Source: Mesorhizobium sp. ORS 3324
Lineage (GTDB): Bacteria; Pseudomonadota; Alphaproteobacteria; Rhizobiales; Rhizobiaceae
Length of the DNA stretch: 64,000 nt
Direction of reading: 5' to 3'
Assembly: GCA_000824825.2 (NCBI GenBank)
Contig: LM655171.1
Location: 147,862 to 211,861, forward strand
The notes under the pieces are model-generated. The model ran no database searches. It saw only the letters and a list, made by a program, of their open reading frames with translations, and was not told the origin of the DNA. This document shows, in pieces, positions 24,870 to 36,437 of the stretch. Within the stretch, counting starts at the first letter, position 1, and every line of letters begins with the position of its first letter. The position numbers and the translations under genes are program-made.

Positions 24870-25402
24870 CCCACCATCTCTGCCAGCCTGCGCACCGTGT
24901 TCCAGTTGCGCGAAGTGCCGATGCCCATGCGCTTGTGATTGGCGGCCGCGAGCAGCCGCGAGCTTGGCCTTTCGCGGGAAAAGACGAGCCAGATGTCGCC
25001 GCCGACCAAAAGCACCTTCTCGTCCTCGGCGGCGCAGGCCTGAAGCCCTGATATGGCATGCCCTGCGACAGGCTGGCGCATAACCCGCACCGCGACCTGG
25101 TCGCCGGCGTCGACGGATTCAGCCGGGAACGGATTGCCGGCTGCGAGCCTCAGCCAGTCTTCGGCGCTGCGTGCGATGATGTCGACATGGCGGCCGAAAG
25201 CCACTTCAAAGGCCCGCTCCAGCCTTTGCTCAAGATCGGCAATTTTGGTCGTGCGCGCCTCGAAGACCAGATTGCCTGTCGCCACCAGCGTGCGCACATT
25301 CTTCAGTCCAAGCCCTTCCGCCATTGCCTTGAGGTCTGACATGACGACGCGCCGCCCTTCTCCCAGGACGATGCTGTAGAGCAGCGCGACATAGGTTTGC
25401 AT
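24863..25402 (-). CDS. DUF1697 domain-containing protein
   Basis: A 179-residue protein of DUF1697, recognisable from YVALLYSIVLGEGRRVVMSD, LGLKNVRTLVATGNLVFEA (the 'SGN-F' turn region) and the C-terminal TSRNWNTVRRLAEM. The family is small, cytoplasmic and of unknown function. It begins 15 bases after the pyrG stop codon on the same strand and probably shares the pyrG transcript. Its stop codon is supplied by a heptamer repeat unit, so the extreme C-terminus (VGK) may be newly acquired. Confidence 0.87.
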   Translation of the reverse strand: MQTYVALLYSIVLGEGRRVVMSDLKAMAEGLGLKNVRTLVATGNLVFEARTTKIADLEQRLERAFEVAFGRHVDIIARSAEDWLRLAAGNPFPAESVDAGDQVAVRVMRQPVAGHAISGLQACAAEDEKVLLVGGDIWLVFSRERPSSRLLAAANHKRMGIGTSRNWNTVRRLAEMVGK

Positions 25403-25417
25403 GGCTGGTGCCAGTCG

Positions 25418-27058
<1,641 letters not shown>

Positions 27059-27150
27059 TTAACGCGGCCTGATTGATTCCGCCAGAGAAAAAACCGCCGC
27101 GAGGGCTTTTTCTCGAAATGGCGCCGGTGCCCGCGATGGGGCTTTGCGAA

Positions 27151-27203
27151 GCATGTCGCCCAAAGGTGCCAAGCGGTTTTGGGAGAACGACATGCGTCAA
27201 AAC
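27151..27203 (+). repeat. Dispersed palindromic intergenic repeat, copy 3
   Basis: Reads GCATGTCGCCCAAAGG..GCC-AAGCGGTTTTGGGAGAACGACATGC, the same element as at 201 and 6622, with a few base changes in the loop. It lies between pyrG and the L,D-transpeptidase gene, both on the minus strand. Confidence 0.75.
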
Positions 27204-27211
27204 AAGAACTC

Positions 27212-27242
27212 AAAATAAAAGGGCCGGCGGTGCCGGCCCTTT
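27212..27242 (-). terminator. Rho-independent terminator of the L,D-transpeptidase gene
   Basis: A perfect 11-bp stem AAAGGGCCGGC / GCCGGCCCTTT with a 3-base loop begins 20 bases after the stop codon at 27263. On the minus strand it is followed by TTTATTTTG, a good T-tract. It should insulate pyrG from the upstream gene. Confidence 0.85.
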
Positions 27243-27262
27243 CGGCATGATGAAGATATGCG

Positions 27263-28381
27263 TCAGATGATCACCACCTTGGTACCGATCTTGACGCGGT
27301 TGTAGAGGTCCATGACGTGCTCGTTGATCATGCGGAAGCAACCGTTGGAGGCGCTGGTTCCGATCGACTGCGGCGCAATAGTGCCGTGGATGCGCAGATG
27401 CGTGTCCTTCTTGCCGTCATAGAGGTAGATGGCGCGCGCGCCGAGCGGGTTCTCACCGCCGCCGGGCATGCCATCCTTGTACTGGCCGTAGTGCTTCGGC
27501 TCGCGCTTCTGCATGTCGAGCGTCGGGATCCAGCGCGGCCATTCCTGCTTGTCACCGACGGCGACCGTGCCCTTGAACTGCAGACCTTCGCGGCCGACCG
27601 CGATGGCGTAGCGGCGTGCGGTAGAAAAGGACTCGACGAGATAGAGGCGGCGGGCGTTGGTGTCGATGACGATCGTGCCCGGCTCATAGCCGGTGAAGGT
27701 AACGTCCTGCGGCACGAATTCCGGCTTCACCTTGAACGGCCGCTTGGCGTCCTTCTTGGCGAGCGCCGAATCAAGCGCGCGGGTCTCAGGCAGGTAGCTG
27801 ATCGAGGACACCGAGGAACCGCCGAACAGGCCGGCGAACAGCCCGCCGCTGCTCGTCTGCTTCTGTCCGGGCTGCTCGCTGCGCAGCTCGCCATTGTTGC
27901 CGGTGGCCGTGATGTTCATCGCCTCGGCCGGGATCGGCTCCTCGGTCTGGATCGGCGCGATCGGAGCCACGGGCTCGAGCGATGCGAGGATCTTGGTGGT
28001 CTTCTTCACCGGTTTGGCATCGGCCACTTCCGCTGCCGAGCCCTTCTTGGACAACCATTCCTGACGCGCCGCATCCGCCTTGGCCTTGGCCGCCTCGCGC
28101 ATCGCCATCTTGCGGGCCTCGAGCGCCTTTTCCTTGGCCGCTTCCTTGTCGGCCGCGATCTTGGCCTCGAGCTTCTTGATCTGGGCGAGGTCGTCCGGAG
28201 TCGGGTTTTTCTTCTTCTTGAGGACCCTCAGCTGCGATGCGTCGCTCTTGGCGGCGACTGGGATGGCGTCGGTCGTCTCCATGGACGGCGAAACGGCCAG
28301 GTTTGCCGGAGAGGCAAAGGCTGCGGAACCCATGCCGAATACGGCACAGAATCCCAAAAGGATGAAGCTGCGAAGCTGCAT
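27263..28381 (-). CDS. L,D-transpeptidase (YkuD domain)
   Basis: A 372-residue exported enzyme. The signal peptide is MQLRSFILLGFCAVFGMGSA with likely cleavage after AFA. Residues 50-110 are a Lys/Ala-rich charged helix (a probable coiled coil or wall-binding stalk), and the C-terminal YkuD domain carries RIHGTIAPQSIG and SASNGCFRM with the catalytic Cys at about 348. Such enzymes make 3-3 cross-links in peptidoglycan or attach proteins to it; 3-3 links are abundant in Hyphomicrobiales (established). The start at 28381 was chosen because the signal peptide begins there; in-frame sequence upstream is not signal-like. Confidence 0.9.
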   Translation of the reverse strand: MQLRSFILLGFCAVFGMGSAAFASPANLAVSPSMETTDAIPVAAKSDASQLRVLKKKKNPTPDDLAQIKKLEAKIAADKEAAKEKALEARKMAMREAAKAKADAARQEWLSKKGSAAEVADAKPVKKTTKILASLEPVAPIAPIQTEEPIPAEAMNITATGNNGELRSEQPGQKQTSSGGLFAGLFGGSSVSSISYLPETRALDSALAKKDAKRPFKVKPEFVPQDVTFTGYEPGTIVIDTNARRLYLVESFSTARRYAIAVGREGLQFKGTVAVGDKQEWPRWIPTLDMQKREPKHYGQYKDGMPGGGENPLGARAIYLYDGKKDTHLRIHGTIAPQSIGTSASNGCFRMINEHVMDLYNRVKIGTKVVII

Positions 28382-28593
28382 GGCGAAGATCCGATTTTCT
28401 ATGGTAGTTGCCCACGGCGTCGCCCGGCGCCCCCCAAGGACGCCGAAAAGTGCCGCGCGCAATCTATAGTCGATTAGCCAGCGCCGTCTCAAGCTGAGTA
28501 AAGCGCTAAGCTTGGTTGAATCCTCGTGATCACGCGGCATTTGCCGCGACTGTGTTCAAAGAACAACAGATCGCAGCCGCAAAGCTTGGCCGA

Positions 28594-29091
28594 CTATTGG
28601 TTCGGAACCTGCGGGGTGACCGGCAAGGTGACGCCGTTCGCAGCCGGCGGCGTGGTCGGATTCGCGGGCGTCTGCGTGGCGGGGGCGGTGGCCGGAGCCG
28701 TCGTGGTGGCGCCGTTCGAAAGCGGCGTCGTTGTCGTCGTGCCGCCGGCCGGCGCTGCTGGCTTCGAGCTGCCCACCGGACCGTTCGCGCCCGGCAGCTG
28801 GTTGAGCACGCCCTTGCCGGCATTGTTCGAGGTCGAGGCCGGTGTGCGATCGAGGATGTCGATCGGCTTCTCGCCGTAGCGGGCGATGATGGACAGGGCG
28901 AGCGAGGTCACGAAGAAAGCCGCGGCAAGGATAGCCGTCGCGCGGGTCAGCGCGTTGGCCGCACCCCGCGCCGTCATGAAACCGGAACCGCCGCCAATGC
29001 CGAGACCGCCGCCTTCGGAGCGCTGCAGCAGCACCACGCCGACAAGGGCGAGCACGACCATGAGGTGGATGACGATCAGTACGGTTTCCAT
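28594..29091 (-). CDS. secG: Preprotein translocase subunit SecG
   Basis: A 165-residue SecG, a component of the SecYEG channel. Two membrane helices are clear (VLIVIHLMVVLALVGVVLLQ, about 4-23, and ATAILAAAFFVTSLALSII, about 52-70), joined by the conserved QRSEGGGLGIGGGSGFM loop. The family core ends near residue 80; the following 80 residues are a Pro/Ala/Thr/Asn-rich low-complexity tail, long compared with E. coli SecG (110 residues). It lies downstream of tpiA on the same strand, an arrangement common in proteobacteria. Confidence 0.93.
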   Translation of the reverse strand: METVLIVIHLMVVLALVGVVLLQRSEGGGLGIGGGSGFMTARGAANALTRATAILAAAFFVTSLALSIIARYGEKPIDILDRTPASTSNNAGKGVLNQLPGANGPVGSSKPAAPAGGTTTTTPLSNGATTTAPATAPATQTPANPTTPPAANGVTLPVTPQVPNQ

Positions 29092-29264
29092 AATTTATCC
29101 TGGCGAGGCCCTTGCGCGGCCGCGCATACGACCGGTGATTTGGAGGCGGCTCCTTACAATGCTTTGATGGCATTTCCAAGCCCGTGGCCGGGAATATGGG
29201 GAGCAATCCGGCCATTGCAACGGATTTGGGCCGCGCCCCCGCCGCCGCGTGCGGGCGCCTGCAG

Positions 29265-30032
29265 CTATGGAATGTTCATATAGGCTTCCGCGATGGCGAG
29301 GAAGTCGGCTGCCTTGAGGCTGGCGCCACCGACCAGCGCGCCGTCGACATTCTCGACGCCGAGCAGTTCCACCGCATTGGAGGGCTTGACCGAGCCGCCA
29401 TAGAGAATGCGCATCTTGGCCGCGGGATCGCCGAGCAGCGCGGTCAGCTTGCCGCGGATATGCGCGTGCGCCTCGGCGACGTCGGCGGCGGTTGGCGTCA
29501 GGCCGGTGCCGATCGCCCAGACCGGCTCATAGGCGATGATGGTGTTGGCGGCGGTGGCGCTCGGCGGCACGGACCCGTCGAGCTGGCGCGAGAGGATGTC
29601 GAGCGTTGCGCCTGCCTCGCGCTCGGCACGGGTCTCGCCGATGCAGATGATGGCCACCAGCCCCGCCCGCCAGGCGGCCGACGCCTTGGCATGGACGATT
29701 GCGTCATTCTCGCCGCATTGCTCGCGGCGTTCCGAATGACCGACGATGACGTGGCTGGCCCCCGCATCCTTCAGCATCTCGGCCGAAATCTCCCCCGTAT
29801 AGGCGCCGCTCTCCTTGGGATGGCAATCCTCGCCGCCAGCCCGCACCGGCGTGCGCGACAGGATCTCGGCGGCCTGGTGAAGCAAGGTCGCCGGCACGCA
29901 GACCAGGGCTTCCGTCTCCGCGTCGAGCCCACTCATGAAGCCGTTGCCGATCATCCTCAGCTCGTTGAGCGAGGCGCTGGTGCCGTTCATTTTCCAGTTG
30001 CCGGCGACGAGCGGTCGGATTCCAGGGGTCAT
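29265..30032 (-). CDS. tpiA: Triosephosphate isomerase
   Basis: A 255-residue glycolytic isomerase converting dihydroxyacetone phosphate and glyceraldehyde 3-phosphate. The substrate Lys and Asn are in [10 protein letters not shown], the catalytic His in [11 protein letters not shown], the catalytic Glu in [12 protein letters not shown] (loop-6 region follows), and the phosphate site in [12 protein letters not shown]. The start at 30032 ([13 protein letters not shown]) is the usual family start; a longer in-frame start at 30095 would add unrelated residues. Divergent from the PpiD-like gene. Confidence 0.96.
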   Translation of the reverse strand: MTPGIRPLVAGNWKMNGTSASLNELRMIGNGFMSGLDAETEALVCVPATLLHQAAEILSRTPVRAGGEDCHPKESGAYTGEISAEMLKDAGASHVIVGHSERREQCGENDAIVHAKASAAWRAGLVAIICIGETRAEREAGATLDILSRQLDGSVPPSATAANTIIAYEPVWAIGTGLTPTAADVAEAHAHIRGKLTALLGDPAAKMRILYGGSVKPSNAVELLGVENVDGALVGGASLKAADFLAIAEAYMNIP

Positions 30033-30175
30033 GGGGTCGGTTCTCCAGGCGACATAAGGCAGCGCCCTCACTACCAAAATCAGGCCACAAAGCAATCGAC
30101 AGTGGGCCGGAAGGACGCTATTGCGCTTGTTTCAGACTCGGCGCATGCGAAAATGCGCAAAAATCGGAAGTCAGC

Positions 30176-32068
30176 ATGCTTGGTATATTGAGAAGCGCGG
30201 CGAGCACTTGGGTCGCGAAGGCGTTGCTATCCTTGCTGGTAGTGAGCTTTGCCGTCTGGGGTATTTCCGGGCGCCTGTCGGGAAGTTTGGCCGGGCATCA
30301 TTCGGTGATCACCGCCGGCGGCACGACGGTTTCTATCAACGAATACCGCCTCGCCTATGATCGCCAGATCAACATGCTCTCGCAGCAATATGGCCAGCGC
30401 ATCACGCATGAGCAGGCGAAGCTGCTGGGCATCGACAACCAGGTTCTGGCGCAGCTCGTGTCGGGCGCCGTGCTTGATGAGCAGGCCCGCAAGCTCGGGC
30501 TTGGCCTCTCCAAGGACCGGCTGGCCGAGCTGACGCGCGAGGACCCGGCCTTCAAGGGCCCGAGCGGCCAGTTCGACCGCAGGACCTTCGAATATCTGCT
30601 TCGCCAGGTGGGCATGCGCCCCGAGGACTATCTCAAGAATCGCTCGCAGGTGGCGGTGCGCCAGCAGATCGTCGAGGCGATCTCCGACGGCCTCAAGGCG
30701 CCGCAGACCTTCCTGAAGGCGGTCGCGCTTTATCGCGGCGAGGACCGCACGATCGACTATCTCGTCCTGCCGAAGACGCTGGTGCAGCCGATCGAGGCGC
30801 CGTCCGACAGCGCGCTGAAAACCTATTTCGAAGCCAACAAGAAGAACTACGCCGCGCCGGAATACCGCAAGTTCTCCTATGTCCGGCTGGAGCCGCAGGA
30901 TATCATGGATCCAACGGCGGTGACCGATCAGCAGGTCGCCGACGACTACAACAAGAACAAGGCGCGCTACACCACGCCTGAAATGCGCACCATCGAGCAA
31001 CTGGTGTTCAAGACGCCGGACGCCGCCAAATCGGCATATGATTCCCTGAAGGCCGGCGCCACCTTCGACAAGATCGTCGCCGCCGAGGGCAAGACCCAGG
31101 CCGACACGGTGCTCGGCACGCTGGCCAAGGACAAGATCGCCGACAAGGCGGTGGCCGATGCAGCCTTCTCGCTCAACGTCAACGAGGTGAGCCCCGTCGT
31201 TCAGGGCGCCTTCGGCCCGGTGCTGCTGCGCGTCACAGAGATCAAGCCGCAGGTGGTGAAGCCGCTTTCGGAAGTGTCCGACCAGATCCGCAAGGACCTT
31301 GCGCTCGGCGAGGCAAGCCGCGTCCTGCTTGACGTGCATGACAGCTACGAGGACACCCGCGCTTCCGGCGCCTCGCTCGCCCAGGCGGCCGAGAAGCTGA
31401 AGCTCAAGGTCGTCACCGTCGACGCCATCGACCGCACCGGCCAGCGGCCGGACGGCACGATCGTCAAGGACCTGCCGCAATCGGCGGACCTCATCAAGGC
31501 GGTCTTCGAGGCCGAACCGAAGACGGAAAATGAAGGCCTGACCACCGCCGGCAACGGCTTCGTGTTCTACGAAGTTCAGTCGATCACGCCGGCGCGCGAG
31601 CGCACGCTGGACGAAGTCCGCCAGAAGGTGGCGGCCGACTGGACGGCCGCCGAGACCGACAAGCGGCTCGACGCGAAGGCGCAGGAGCTGGAGAAGCGCC
31701 TGAAGGCCGGCGCGACGCTCGATGTCATAGCCGGCGAGCTGAAGCTCGAGAAGCAGACCAAGCGCGGTCTGAAGCGCGAGGCCGACGATGCCGATTTCGC
31801 CAAGGAAGGCGCCGCCGCCATGTTCGGCGTTGGCGAAGGCGGCACGGGCCTGATCCCCTCGCCCACCGGCGACGGCCAGATCCTGTTCAAGGTCGCCGAA
31901 GTCTTCGAACCGGCTGGCGCCGACGGCAGCTCTGTTCCGGACGACGCGCAGAAATCCTTCAGCGCCGGCATGTCCGACGACCTGCTCGATCAGCTGGTCG
32001 CGCAGCTGCAGGCGCAATATGACGTTCGCATCGATCCGGCCGCCGTTTCCCAGGCACAGACACGATGA
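30176..32068 (+). CDS. SurA/PpiD-like periplasmic peptidyl-prolyl isomerase, membrane-anchored
   Basis: A 630-residue protein with the PpiD layout: a short cytoplasmic N-terminus, one membrane helix ([20 protein letters not shown], about 11-31), a SurA_N-type chaperone region (about 35-170), a parvulin-type PPIase region (about 265-365, [20 protein letters not shown]) and a long C-terminal helical domain. PpiD acts next to the Sec channel on emerging periplasmic proteins. The catalytic residues of the parvulin fold are not clearly conserved, so it may be mainly a chaperone. Its stop overlaps the trpD start (ATGA), implying translational coupling. Confidence 0.88.
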   Translation: MLGILRSAASTWVAKALLSLLVVSFAVWGISGRLSGSLAGHHSVITAGGTTVSINEYRLAYDRQINMLSQQYGQRITHEQAKLLGIDNQVLAQLVSGAVLDEQARKLGLGLSKDRLAELTREDPAFKGPSGQFDRRTFEYLLRQVGMRPEDYLKNRSQVAVRQQIVEAISDGLKAPQTFLKAVALYRGEDRTIDYLVLPKTLVQPIEAPSDSALKTYFEANKKNYAAPEYRKFSYVRLEPQDIMDPTAVTDQQVADDYNKNKARYTTPEMRTIEQLVFKTPDAAKSAYDSLKAGATFDKIVAAEGKTQADTVLGTLAKDKIADKAVADAAFSLNVNEVSPVVQGAFGPVLLRVTEIKPQVVKPLSEVSDQIRKDLALGEASRVLLDVHDSYEDTRASGASLAQAAEKLKLKVVTVDAIDRTGQRPDGTIVKDLPQSADLIKAVFEAEPKTENEGLTTAGNGFVFYEVQSITPARERTLDEVRQKVAADWTAAETDKRLDAKAQELEKRLKAGATLDVIAGELKLEKQTKRGLKREADDADFAKEGAAAMFGVGEGGTGLIPSPTGDGQILFKVAEVFEPAGADGSSVPDDAQKSFSAGMSDDLLDQLVAQLQAQYDVRIDPAAVSQAQTR

Positions 32069-33075
32069 GCGCGCTCAAGACATACATAGCCAAGATCGCC
32101 ACCGGCACCGCGCTCTCCTTCGAGGAGGCGCGCGAGGCTTTCGACATCATCATGTCGGGCGATGCGACGCCGGGCCAGATTGGCGGCTTTCTGATGGCGC
32201 TGCGCGTGCGCGGCGAGGCGGTGAGCGAGATTTCCGGCGCGGTCGCCACGATGCGCGCCAAGATGCTGCGTGTCGAAGCCCCTGAGGGCGCCATCGACAT
32301 CGTCGGCACCGGCGGCGACAACTCGCACAGCGTCAACATCTCGACCGCTTCGGCCTTCGTTATCGCGGCGGCTGGGGTTCCGGTCGCCAAGCACGGCAAT
32401 CGCGGCCTCTCCTCGCTGACCGGTTCCGCCGACGTGCTGATGGCGCTTGGCGTCAAGATCGACATTTCGCCGGAAACGATCGGCCGCTGCATCCACGAGG
32501 CGGGTGTCGGCTTCATGTTCGCGCCGTCGCATCATCCGGCGATGAAGCATGTCGGCCCGATCAGGGGCGAGCTCGGCACGCGCACCATCTTCAACCTGCT
32601 TGGACCGCTGTCGAACCCGGCCGGCGTCAGCCGCCAGATGGTCGGCGTCTTCCTGCCGGAGTGGATCATGCCGGTGGCCGAGACGCTGAAGACGCTCGGC
32701 GCAGACCATGCCTGGGTGGTGCATGGCGACGGCTATGACGAGATCACCACCACCGGCGAGACGCAGGTGGCGGAACTCGCAGGCGGCGAAATCCGCAGCT
32801 TCACGCTCACTCCGGAAGCGGTGGGGCTGAAGCGGCACGACAAGCAAGAGCTGCGCGGCGGCGACGCGGACTACAACGCCAAGGCATTGCGCGATATGCT
32901 GGGTGGTGCTGCCGGCGCCTATCGCGACACCGTGCTGATGAATGCCGGCGCCGGACTGGTGGTGGCGGGCAAGGCGACGACGCTGGCCGACGGCATTGAA
33001 GCCGCCGCGCAAGCCATCGACAGCGGCCGGGCGCTCGCGGTGCTCGACCGGCTCATCGAAATCTCGAACGGTTAG
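32065..33075 (+). CDS. trpD: Anthranilate phosphoribosyltransferase
   Basis: A 336-residue enzyme for the second step of tryptophan synthesis (anthranilate + PRPP to phosphoribosylanthranilate). The PRPP motif [19 protein letters not shown] and the [17 protein letters not shown] segment are complete, and [20 protein letters not shown] matches the anthranilate side. The start overlaps the stop of the PpiD-like gene by four bases. trpC follows after 4 bases, so the operon runs on towards moaC, moeA and lexA. Confidence 0.97.
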   Translation: MSALKTYIAKIATGTALSFEEAREAFDIIMSGDATPGQIGGFLMALRVRGEAVSEISGAVATMRAKMLRVEAPEGAIDIVGTGGDNSHSVNISTASAFVIAAAGVPVAKHGNRGLSSLTGSADVLMALGVKIDISPETIGRCIHEAGVGFMFAPSHHPAMKHVGPIRGELGTRTIFNLLGPLSNPAGVSRQMVGVFLPEWIMPVAETLKTLGADHAWVVHGDGYDEITTTGETQVAELAGGEIRSFTLTPEAVGLKRHDKQELRGGDADYNAKALRDMLGGAAGAYRDTVLMNAGAGLVVAGKATTLADGIEAAAQAIDSGRALAVLDRLIEISNG

Positions 33076-33079
33076 AACT

Positions 33080-33892
33080 TTGTCCGATATCCTGCGCAAG
33101 ATCGAAGCCTACAAGCGCCAAGAGATCGCTGCGGCGAAGCTCAGCGTGCCGCTCGCCGAGATCGAGGCGAAGGCCAAGGATGCCGAGCCGCCGCGCGGCT
33201 TCCTCGCGGCGCTCGAGGCCAAGCGGAAGGCGGGCGGCTTCGCGCTGATTGCCGAGATCAAGAAGGCGAGCCCGTCCAAGGGGCTGATCCGCGCCGACTT
33301 CGACCCGCCGGCGCTCGCCAGGGCCTATCAGCAGGGCGGGGCGGCCTGCCTTTCGGTGCTGACCGACGCTCCGTCCTTCCAGGGCGCGCCCGCGTTCCTG
33401 ACCGCCGCGCGCGCCGCCGTCGGCTTACCCGCTTTGCGTAAGGATTTCCTCTTCGATCCGTACCAGGTTTATGAGGCACGGGCCTGGGGCGCTGACGCGA
33501 TCCTGATCATCATGGCAAGTGTTGACGACGCTTTGGCCGGCGAGCTTGAAGCAACCGCCTTCGAGCTCGGCATGGACGCGCTGGTGGAAGTGCACGACGA
33601 GCGGGAAATGGAGCGCGCGCTTCGCCTCTCGTCGCGGCTGATCGGCATCAACAACCGCGATCTGAGAACCTTCGAGACCAGCCTCGACGTTTCCGAGCGG
33701 CTCGCCGCCATGGTGCCGTCTGACCGGCTGCTCGTCAGCGAGAGCGGCATCTTCACCCATCAGGACTGCCGTCGGCTGGAGAAGAGCAGGATCGGCACCT
33801 TCCTTGTCGGCGAGAGCCTGATGCGGCAGGCCGACGTGGCAGCCGCGACCTCGCTTCTGCTGACGGGCAAGGCGCCGGCCGAGGCCGTCTGA
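33080..33892 (+). CDS. trpC: Indole-3-glycerol-phosphate synthase
   Basis: A 270-residue TIM-barrel enzyme closing the indole ring. Key segments are [20 protein letters not shown] (catalytic Lys), [20 protein letters not shown] (second Lys), [17 protein letters not shown] (Asn/Asp) and LVSESGI (Ser). The start is TTG at 33080, four bases after the trpD stop; no ATG occurs at the conserved N-terminus ([15 protein letters not shown]), so the TTG start is well supported. TrpF is not fused. Confidence 0.96.
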   Translation: MSDILRKIEAYKRQEIAAAKLSVPLAEIEAKAKDAEPPRGFLAALEAKRKAGGFALIAEIKKASPSKGLIRADFDPPALARAYQQGGAACLSVLTDAPSFQGAPAFLTAARAAVGLPALRKDFLFDPYQVYEARAWGADAILIIMASVDDALAGELEATAFELGMDALVEVHDEREMERALRLSSRLIGINNRDLRTFETSLDVSERLAAMVPSDRLLVSESGIFTHQDCRRLEKSRIGTFLVGESLMRQADVAAATSLLLTGKAPAEAV

Positions 33893-33894
33893 CG

Positions 33895-34374
33895 ATGCCT
33901 GCCCTCACCCATCTTGGCGCCAAGGGCGAAGCCAACATGGTCGATGTCGGCGAGAAAGCCGAAACGACGCGCACGGCAGTCGCCGAGGGATTCATCTCGA
34001 TGCGGCCGGAAACGCTGGACATGATCCTGGCCGGCGACGCCAAGAAAGGCGACGTGCTGGGCACCGCGCGCATCGCCGGCATCATGGCGGCCAAGCGCAC
34101 GCATGAACTCGTTCCGCTCTGCCACCCGCTGCTTCTGACCAAGGTTGCCGTCGATATCGAGCCCGACCGTGCGCTACCCGGCCTCAAGGTGACCGCGCTT
34201 GCCCGAGTCACCGGCAAGACGGGAGTGGAAATGGAGGCGCTGACCGCCGCCTCGGTCGCCTGCCTCACCATCTACGACATGGCCAAGGCGGCGGACCGCG
34301 CCATGGTGATTTCCGGCATCAGGCTGGTCGAGAAGACCGGCGGCAAGTCGGGCGACTACAAGGCAGGTTCCTAA
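33895..34374 (+). CDS. moaC: Cyclic pyranopterin monophosphate synthase
   Basis: A 159-residue MoaC, which with MoaA turns GTP into cyclic pyranopterin monophosphate, the first step of molybdenum cofactor synthesis. Diagnostic parts are the start [19 protein letters not shown], the [10 protein letters not shown] loop, and [20 protein letters not shown] with the catalytic Asp/Lys in DMAKA. It starts two bases after trpC and one base before moeA. Confidence 0.97.
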   Translation: MPALTHLGAKGEANMVDVGEKAETTRTAVAEGFISMRPETLDMILAGDAKKGDVLGTARIAGIMAAKRTHELVPLCHPLLLTKVAVDIEPDRALPGLKVTALARVTGKTGVEMEALTAASVACLTIYDMAKAADRAMVISGIRLVEKTGGKSGDYKAGS

Positions 34375-34375
34375 G

Positions 34376-35581
34376 ATGGCATTGCTTCCGGTCGCCGAGG
34401 CGCTCGAACGTCTGCTGGATGGCGCTGCGGCACTACCGGGCGAGAGCGTTCCGCTCGCCGATGCGGCCGGCCGCGTGCTCGCCGAACCGATGGCGGCGCT
34501 GCGCACCCAGCCGCCCTTCGACGCTTCGGCCATGGACGGCTATGCCGTACGCTACACGGATGTGGCGTCAGCGCCGGCGCGGCTCTCCGTGATCGGCATG
34601 GCGCCCGCCGGGCGCGGTTTTGCCGGCTCCGTCGGCAAGGGCGAGGCCGTGCGCATCTTCACCGGCGCGCCGCTCCCCGAAGGCGCCGACACTGTCGTCA
34701 TCCAGGAGAATGTCCGCGACCTCGGCGGCGGCAGCATTGAAGTGGCCGAACCGACCGCGCAGGCCCGCAATGTCCGCCGCCGCGGACTCGACTTCGGCGA
34801 AGGCGACGTGCTTCTCCATAAAGGCCGGCTGCTCGATCCGGCAGCGCTTTCGCTGGCGGCCTCAGCCAACCATCCGAGCCTCAATGTGGTACGCCAGCCG
34901 TTGGTCGCGATCATCGCCACCGGCGACGAATTGTTGCCGCCAGGCAGCATGCTCGGTCCCGACCAGATCATTTCGTCCAACGCCTATGGCGTCGCCGCAG
35001 TGGCGCAGTCGATCGCCGCGCGCGCGCTCGATCTCGGCATCGCCGCCGACCGCAAGGATGCGATCGCGGCCTTGGTCAGGAAGGCGGTCGCCGCAGGCGC
35101 CGACGTCATCGTCACGCTCGGCGGCGCCTCGGTCGGCGACCATGACCTGGTCCACGACGTGCTGACCGGCGAAGGCATGAAGCTCGACTTCTGGAAGATC
35201 GCCATGCGCCCCGGCAAGCCGCTGATGTTTGGCCGGCTGGGCGACATCCGCTGCATCGGCCTGCCGGGCAACCCGGTAGCAAGCCTGGTTTGCTCGCAAT
35301 TGTTCGTGAAGCCGCTTCTGGCGCGTCTTGGCGGCCGTCCCTACCGGCAGAACATCCGCACGGCACGGCTGGGCGCCGCGATGCACGCCAACGACCTCAG
35401 GCAGGACTACGTGCGCGCGGTCGTGCGCGAGGATCACGGGGCGCTGGTCGCGACGCCGTTCGGCATCCAGGATTCCTCGATGCTGAGGATGATGGCCGAC
35501 GCCGACGGCCTGATCGTGCGCCAGCCCTACGCGCCGGCTGCGGAAGCCGGCGCCGATTGCAGCGTTCTGATGTTACGCTGA
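34376..35581 (+). CDS. moeA: Molybdopterin molybdotransferase
   Basis: A 401-residue MoeA (gephyrin-like), which inserts molybdate into adenylylated molybdopterin. Visible are PPFDASAMDGYAVRYTD at the N-terminus, the MoCF-binding motif TLGGASVGDHDLV, and MRPGKPLMFGRLG followed by GLPGNPVASLV in the C-terminal half. Length is normal. It begins one base after moaC and is followed by the lexA promoter with SOS boxes. Confidence 0.96.
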   Translation: MALLPVAEALERLLDGAAALPGESVPLADAAGRVLAEPMAALRTQPPFDASAMDGYAVRYTDVASAPARLSVIGMAPAGRGFAGSVGKGEAVRIFTGAPLPEGADTVVIQENVRDLGGGSIEVAEPTAQARNVRRRGLDFGEGDVLLHKGRLLDPAALSLAASANHPSLNVVRQPLVAIIATGDELLPPGSMLGPDQIISSNAYGVAAVAQSIAARALDLGIAADRKDAIAALVRKAVAAGADVIVTLGGASVGDHDLVHDVLTGEGMKLDFWKIAMRPGKPLMFGRLGDIRCIGLPGNPVASLVCSQLFVKPLLARLGGRPYRQNIRTARLGAAMHANDLRQDYVRAVVREDHGALVATPFGIQDSSMLRMMADADGLIVRQPYAPAAEAGADCSVLMLR

Positions 35582-35621
35582 ACAAAACGTCAACACATTC
35601 ACTAAACTTTAAACGGTTGCG

Positions 35622-35636
35622 GAACACAACTGGAAC
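35622..35636. promoter_or_regulatory. SOS box 1 upstream of lexA
   Basis: GAAC-N7-GAAC, the complement of the alphaproteobacterial LexA box GTTC-N7-GTTC, a perfect match 61 bases before the lexA start codon. Confidence 0.85.
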
Positions 35637-35647
35637 AGATAGTGTTT

Positions 35648-35662
35648 GTTCTGGGTTTGTTT
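35648..35662. promoter_or_regulatory. SOS box 2 (one mismatch) upstream of lexA
   Basis: GTTC-N7-GTTT, one base off the consensus GTTC-N7-GTTC, 12 bases after box 1. Two boxes would allow tight autorepression. Confidence 0.55.
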
Positions 35663-35696
35663 TCTGATTCTGATTTGGAACCCGTTGGGGGCTGCC

Positions 35697-36437
35697 ATGC
35701 TGACGCGCAAGCAACATGAACTGCTGATGTTCATCCACGAACGACTCAAGGAAAGCGGCATTCCGCCGTCTTTCGACGAGATGAAGGAAGCGCTCGACCT
35801 TGCCTCGAAGTCGGGCATCCACCGCCTGATTACGGCGCTGGAGGAACGGGGCTTCATTCGCCGGCTGCCGAACCGGGCACGCGCTCTCGAAGTGCTGCGG
35901 CTGCCCGATTCGATCGCACCCGGTCTCAACGCCGCGAGGAAATTTTCGCCGAGCGTCATCCAGGGAAGCCTGGGACAAGGCAATCTCGGCCGGCAGATCA
36001 AGCCCGCGGCGCCTTCGCGCACGCCCGCACCCAGCAACGACGACGATGCCGTTTCGGCCGTGTCCATTCCGGTGATGGGCCGCATCGCCGCCGGTGTGCC
36101 GATCGACGCCATCCAGCACCAGACGCATTCAATCACCGTGCCGCCGGATATGATCTCCGGCGGCGAGCACTATGCGCTGGAGGTGAAGGGCGATTCGATG
36201 ATCGAGGCCGGCATCTTCGACGGCGATACGGTCATCATCCGCAACGCCAACACCGCGAGCCCGGGCGAGATCGTGGTGGCGCTGGTTGATGACGAGGAAG
36301 CGACGCTGAAGCGCTTCCGCCGCAAGGGCGCCTCGATCGCGCTGGAAGCCGCCAATCCGGCCTACGAGACCCGCATCTTCGGGCCCGATCGCGTCAAGGT
36401 TCAGGGCAAGCTTGTCGGCCTCATTCGCCGCTACTGA
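35697..36437 (+). CDS. lexA: LexA repressor
   Basis: A 246-residue SOS repressor/protease of the longer alphaproteobacterial type. The winged helix spans residues 1-65 ([20 protein letters not shown]). The self-cleavage site is Ala132-Gly133 in RIAAGVPID, the catalytic Ser is about 167 in [10 protein letters not shown], and the catalytic Lys is about 205 in EATLKRF. RecA filaments trigger its self-cleavage. The start at 35697 is the conserved N-terminus. Its last seven bases overlap the end of comEC on the other strand. Confidence 0.97.
   Translation: MLTRKQHELLMFIHERLKESGIPPSFDEMKEALDLASKSGIHRLITALEERGFIRRLPNRARALEVLRLPDSIAPGLNAARKFSPSVIQGSLGQGNLGRQIKPAAPSRTPAPSNDDDAVSAVSIPVMGRIAAGVPIDAIQHQTHSITVPPDMISGGEHYALEVKGDSMIEAGIFDGDTVIIRNANTASPGEIVVALVDDEEATLKRFRRKGASIALEAANPAYETRIFGPDRVKVQGKLVGLIRRY

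Noticed and set aside
30227..32017. A 596-codon open frame opposite the PpiD-like gene
   Set aside because: Shadow frame caused by third-position GC bias of the real gene; no ribosome site and no recognisable domain.
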